From: a bacterium
Lineage (GTDB): Bacteria; Patescibacteriota; Saccharimonadia; Saccharimonadales; UBA4665
NCBI GenBank assembly: GCA_021846765.1
Contig: JAJZWH010000041.1
Location: 1-8,635, forward strand
Length of the DNA stretch: 8,635 bases
Reading direction: 5' to 3'
Of the stretch, positions 5,625 through 8,635 are shown one piece after another (positions within the stretch are counted from its first letter, which is position 1; each line of letters begins with the position of its first letter). The notes below the pieces were generated by a model. It did not search any database and was not told the DNA's origin. It worked only from the letters and a program-made list of their open reading frames with translations. The translations under genes and the position numbers were made by a program.

Positions 5625-6662
5625 CTATCTACCAATCAGAAAAACTATTAAACCCACAACTGCTGCAATTTGACCTAATATCCAAAAGCGCATAGTTACT
5701 TTAGTTTCGGGCCACCCGATAGCCTCAAAATGATGATGGATAGGCGAAGACAAAAATACTTTTTTACCATGCCTCAACTTCTTAGAGACTCTATTTATAA
5801 TAACTGATCCGGTTTCCATGACATAGACTGCACCAATAATCGGTAATACATAAACAGTATTAGTTTGGACCGCAATAATACCCAAAGCCGTACCAAGAGC
5901 AAAAGATCCTACATCACCCATAAAAAATCTTGCTGGATAAATATTAAACCAAGTATAGCTTAACAATGCTCCTACAGTTACTAAGCAAAAGCCAGTTATA
6001 GCATATTTGCTCTCTATGGCTGCAATAATTGCATAAGCCAAAAAGGACGATACTAGTAAACCACCCGCCAATCCATCTAAACCATCTGTAATATTAACTG
6101 CATTAGCAGTAGCGGTCACTACTAACCAAAATAAAATTACAATACCTATACCTAAATTCCAATTATGTATTAAAGGTAAATAAATAGAATGAACTCCTAT
6201 TTTTTCATAAAACCAAAAGCCACCTGCTAAACCAACAATACTATACAAAATAAATTTTATTTTAGCTCGCATACCAGCAATAGTTTTATTATTGCCTCGA
6301 ATATTCATGATATCGTCGACTAAACCAATCGAACCCGCAGCTAGCATACCAGCTAAAGGCAACCAAGTCTGGCTTCTGACTAAATCAGTAAAGCCGATCA
6401 CTATAGTGATGGTAACAATAAACACTAAGCCAGCCATATTAGGTATATGTCTTTTATGCTTAGCTGCATGTAACTTAGCATAAACCGTAGCTTCCCCACC
6501 ACTCCAAGCATCAGTCCTTACTTTTTTCCACCACTGATACTTATAAGCAATAGTTGTATAAACTGGAGTTATAGTCATAGAGATAGCAAACCCCAAGAAA
6601 CTCAATAGTAACATTTGGATTAAATCGTGACTATGAATGGCAATATGCAGTATTCGGTTCAT
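5625..6662 (-). CDS. mraY: MraY: phospho-MurNAc-pentapeptide transferase
   Basis: This integral membrane enzyme (345 residues, close to the usual 320-360) transfers phospho-MurNAc-pentapeptide from UDP to undecaprenyl phosphate, making lipid I. Motifs: KHKRHIPNMAG (68-78, the HxxKxGTPTMGG region), GLVDDIMNI (113-121, Mg-site Asp116 and Asp117), NAVNITDGLDGLAGG (187-201), FFMGDVGSFALG (246-257, with Asp250) and SPIHHHFEAIGWPE (306-319, with the MraY-specific triple His 309-311). The Lys three residues after the second Asp in well-studied MraY proteins is Asn120 here. The ATG at 6662 directly follows an in-frame TAG, so translation cannot begin earlier. The only good AGGAG (complement of 6683-6687) is 20 bases upstream, unusually far. 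ftsI ends 52 bases before, the widest gap inside the operon. The triple His separates it from WecA-type relatives. Confidence 0.95.
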   Translation of the reverse strand: MNRILHIAIHSHDLIQMLLLSFLGFAISMTITPVYTTIAYKYQWWKKVRTDAWSGGEATVYAKLHAAKHKRHIPNMAGLVFIVTITIVIGFTDLVRSQTWLPLAGMLAAGSIGLVDDIMNIRGNNKTIAGMRAKIKFILYSIVGLAGGFWFYEKIGVHSIYLPLIHNWNLGIGIVILFWLVVTATANAVNITDGLDGLAGGLLVSSFLAYAIIAAIESKYAITGFCLVTVGALLSYTWFNIYPARFFMGDVGSFALGTALGIIAVQTNTVYVLPIIGAVYVMETGSVIINRVSKKLRHGKKVFLSSPIHHHFEAIGWPETKVTMRFWILGQIAAVVGLIVFLIGR

Positions 6663-6714
6663 CTAATTTTTGTTTAAGTATACTCCTAAAACAAATCAAA
6701 TTACAGATCATATA

Positions 6715-8499
6715 TTAACTCTTTGGAGTTACATAGCCTTCGTTTATTAGCATATGAGCTATCGCAGCGAATATTGGCTGCCCACCAAAAGTTCCAGCAT
6801 AACCTGTAATATTTGGCTTAATATTATAAACGACTATTAAATATTGAGGCTTATCGCCGCCAACAAAACCAATATATGTTCCGTTATATATATTTTTATA
6901 ATACCCTCCAGTAGGTTTGGCTACTTGAGCCGTACCAGTTTTTCCGCCCACTATATAGTTATTTGGAAAATTCATAAAATAAGAACCTCCATGCAAATAA
7001 GCAACAACGACTCCTTCCATTAACGGGATTAATTCCTTACCTACATTAGGCGAAACCACGTTTTTTTCTAAAATCTTTGGTTTATATACCTGAACTTTCC
7101 CACTTGGAGTAATAAGTTCATCGACCAAACTTGGTTGATAATATGTCCCCCCATTAATTACGCTACTAAGTGCTGTCACGATCTGCAATGCAGTCATACT
7201 CACTCCTTGACCAAAGGCAGTATTGGCATAACGTAAATCTATAGACGGATCATTCATATTTGGTGGCGGCACATAACCCGAAGCTTCATAACCTTGTTGA
7301 ATACCAGTTAATTTACCTAATCTAAAATGATTAACCATATAATCATGCCACGTTTTAATCCCTGTAGCGTTAATCACTGTAGTTCCTTTGTGGCTCATTT
7401 GCATCAACATCCATGTCGCACCAGTATTCAAAGACAAGGCTAGTATACTTGCTATAGTTTGCTCTCTTGGTCCTCCATCAATCTTAATGTCGTGTATATT
7501 AAAGCCATTAATTACCCAATGAGCAGGATCAAAAAAAGATTCATTCGAACTAATGGCACCATCGTTAAGAGCAGCGGGAGTAGTCAATGTTTTCATAATT
7601 GATCCAGGCTCAATTGGATAATCTACTGCCGCATTTTGAAATAAGCGTTGATTAGTCACACTAGCATAATCTGCAGGATTATAAGTTGGATAATTAGCCA
7701 TAGCCTTAATGTGTCCATTATAAGGATTCATCACTATTGCACTAACTCCTTGAGATTTAGTTGACTTATATTCTTTGGCTAGTATTTGCTGAACTTGTTG
7801 TTGGATACCAATATTTAAAGTCAGTACGACATTATCCCCTGGTTTAGGCGCAATTTGAGTATTTTGTTTACTAGCCGCTAGAGGAACGCCATTGACGTCT
7901 GTAATAGCCTTTAGTTCGCCTGGAGTACCAGCTAATTGTTTATTCATAGCTTGTTCAATACCATATTCTCCCACTCCATTGGGATTAACAAAACCAAGGA
8001 CTTGGGCGGCTAAATCACCATCAGGATAAACTCTTGCATCTTGTCCTTGGGTTCCCAGACCAGGTTGGTTTAATTTAGCAATTTGATTACTCTGACTCTG
8101 GGTTAATTGATGAGCAATAATAATATATTGAGTATGTTTAGCCGTTAATTGATTAATATAATTAGTAGATTTTCCACCTATAATTTTACTAATCTTTTCA
8201 GCAACAACCTGAGGATGCTTAATTAGCGGTGGATCAGCAAATAAAGTATAAAGTTTTTGATTTAAAACAATTGGAACAATATTATTGTTGTCCTTAACTT
8301 CAATTAAGCCCCTAGTTGCTGGTATTTTAGTTTGCTCGAGCTGATCATTTAATGCAGCTTGTTTATAATGACTGTACCTTATAATCTGAACATAAAATAA
8401 TCTAATACCAAATAAAACTAGAACAGCACTTATTAATAAAGAGATAAGTTTAATCCTTTCAACCGGAGTCTTCGGTAGTCGATCGGATAAGTTTGCCAT
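6715..8499 (-). CDS. ftsI: FtsI-type class B penicillin-binding protein (septal transpeptidase)
   Basis: This 594-residue class B PBP crosslinks septal peptidoglycan (D,D-transpeptidation) outside the membrane as partner of FtsW. It has a short cytoplasmic N terminus, one membrane anchor (about 17-40), a pedestal/dimer region (about 55-215, including RVYPDGDLAAQVLGFV and GEYGIEQAMNKQLAG) and a transpeptidase domain (about 250-585). All three active-site motifs are present: SIMK (300-303, nucleophile Ser300), SLN (356-358) and KTG (520-522, in GGKTGTAQ). The usual RG-x-I-xDRNG stretch near residue 62 is degenerate (RGLIEVKDNNN). The start at 8499 is the only ATG ahead of the anchor in a good position, with TAGG a few bases upstream. 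The preceding gene stops 16 bases before. Its place ahead of mraY and ftsW favours FtsI over an elongation PBP2. No PASTA domain is seen at the C terminus. Confidence 0.93.
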   Translation of the reverse strand: MANLSDRLPKTPVERIKLISLLISAVLVLFGIRLFYVQIIRYSHYKQAALNDQLEQTKIPATRGLIEVKDNNNIVPIVLNQKLYTLFADPPLIKHPQVVAEKISKIIGGKSTNYINQLTAKHTQYIIIAHQLTQSQSNQIAKLNQPGLGTQGQDARVYPDGDLAAQVLGFVNPNGVGEYGIEQAMNKQLAGTPGELKAITDVNGVPLAASKQNTQIAPKPGDNVVLTLNIGIQQQVQQILAKEYKSTKSQGVSAIVMNPYNGHIKAMANYPTYNPADYASVTNQRLFQNAAVDYPIEPGSIMKTLTTPAALNDGAISSNESFFDPAHWVINGFNIHDIKIDGGPREQTIASILALSLNTGATWMLMQMSHKGTTVINATGIKTWHDYMVNHFRLGKLTGIQQGYEASGYVPPPNMNDPSIDLRYANTAFGQGVSMTALQIVTALSSVINGGTYYQPSLVDELITPSGKVQVYKPKILEKNVVSPNVGKELIPLMEGVVVAYLHGGSYFMNFPNNYIVGGKTGTAQVAKPTGGYYKNIYNGTYIGFVGGDKPQYLIVVYNIKPNITGYAGTFGGQPIFAAIAHMLINEGYVTPKS

Positions 8500-8515
8500 A
8501 TAACCTACATTGTAA

Positions 8516-8635
8516 CTAATTTTGAGCTGTAGCTGAAGGAGCTAATGGGACCATGCTTTTAGCCACACTGCTATTTTGAGTTCGACTAGCTGCTTGAAGT
8601 TGAGCTGACGATACCTGTAAATCAGCATACAGATC
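8516..8635 (-). CDS. C-terminal end of an unidentified small gene upstream of ftsI (FtsL-like by position)
   Basis: An open frame enters from the right edge on the - strand and ends at TAG (complement of 8516-8518) after 39 codons. The tail is rich in Ser, Ala and Gln (for example DLYADLQVSSAQLQAASRTQ, ending PLAPSATAQN) and could be the end of a helical region followed by a disordered tail. In division clusters the gene just before ftsI is usually ftsL, a short membrane protein with a periplasmic coiled coil, and this would fit. The visible residues carry no diagnostic motif, so the name is a positional guess. The 16-base spacing to ftsI supports one operon. Confidence 0.55.
   Translation of the reverse strand, partial: DLYADLQVSSAQLQAASRTQNSSVAKSMVPLAPSATAQN

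Overview
This AT-rich window uses the standard bacterial code: TGA is a working stop in topA and ftsW, and TGG encodes Trp. It reads as a chromosomal piece of a Patescibacteria (CPR) organism, most likely Candidatus Saccharibacteria (TM7). That assignment is inferred from three things: a stripped-down division and cell-wall cluster with no mur ligases between its genes, a sigma-region-4/HARE-type helix-turn-helix protein next to topA, and several divergent versions of conserved wall-enzyme motifs. No rRNA, tRNA, insertion sequence or CRISPR array was seen.

Left part, + strand: the 3' end of topA (1-309) is followed by a 173-base gap carrying a near-perfect sigma70-type promoter (TTGACA, 17-base spacer, extended -10 TGTTATAAT). 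This drives a 343-residue protein with a sigma region 4 HTH followed by winged-helix/HARE-like modules, but no sigma region 2.

Middle: the two gene sets converge on a 763-base, extremely AT-rich gene-free region (1515-2277). It holds palindromes, a spaced pair of repeats, one perfect DnaA box, and a 28-bp site built like a Xer recombination (dif) site, with the centre TGTATA flanked by CGCAcAA and a mirror-image arm. Convergent genes around a dif-like site would fit the replication terminus. This is the most interesting candidate in the window, but it remains an inference.

Right part, - strand: a compact operon read from high to low coordinates: end of an unidentified small gene (FtsL-like by position), ftsI, mraY, ftsW, murG, ftsQ. 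MraY makes lipid I, MurG makes lipid II, FtsW polymerises the glycan, FtsI crosslinks it at the septum, and FtsQ scaffolds the FtsW/FtsI synthase. Gaps are 16, 52, 5, -68 and 8 bases. The 68-base ftsW/murG overlap is strikingly GC-rich, encodes the MurG glycine loop in one frame and the FtsW tail in another, and contains a strong inverted repeat.
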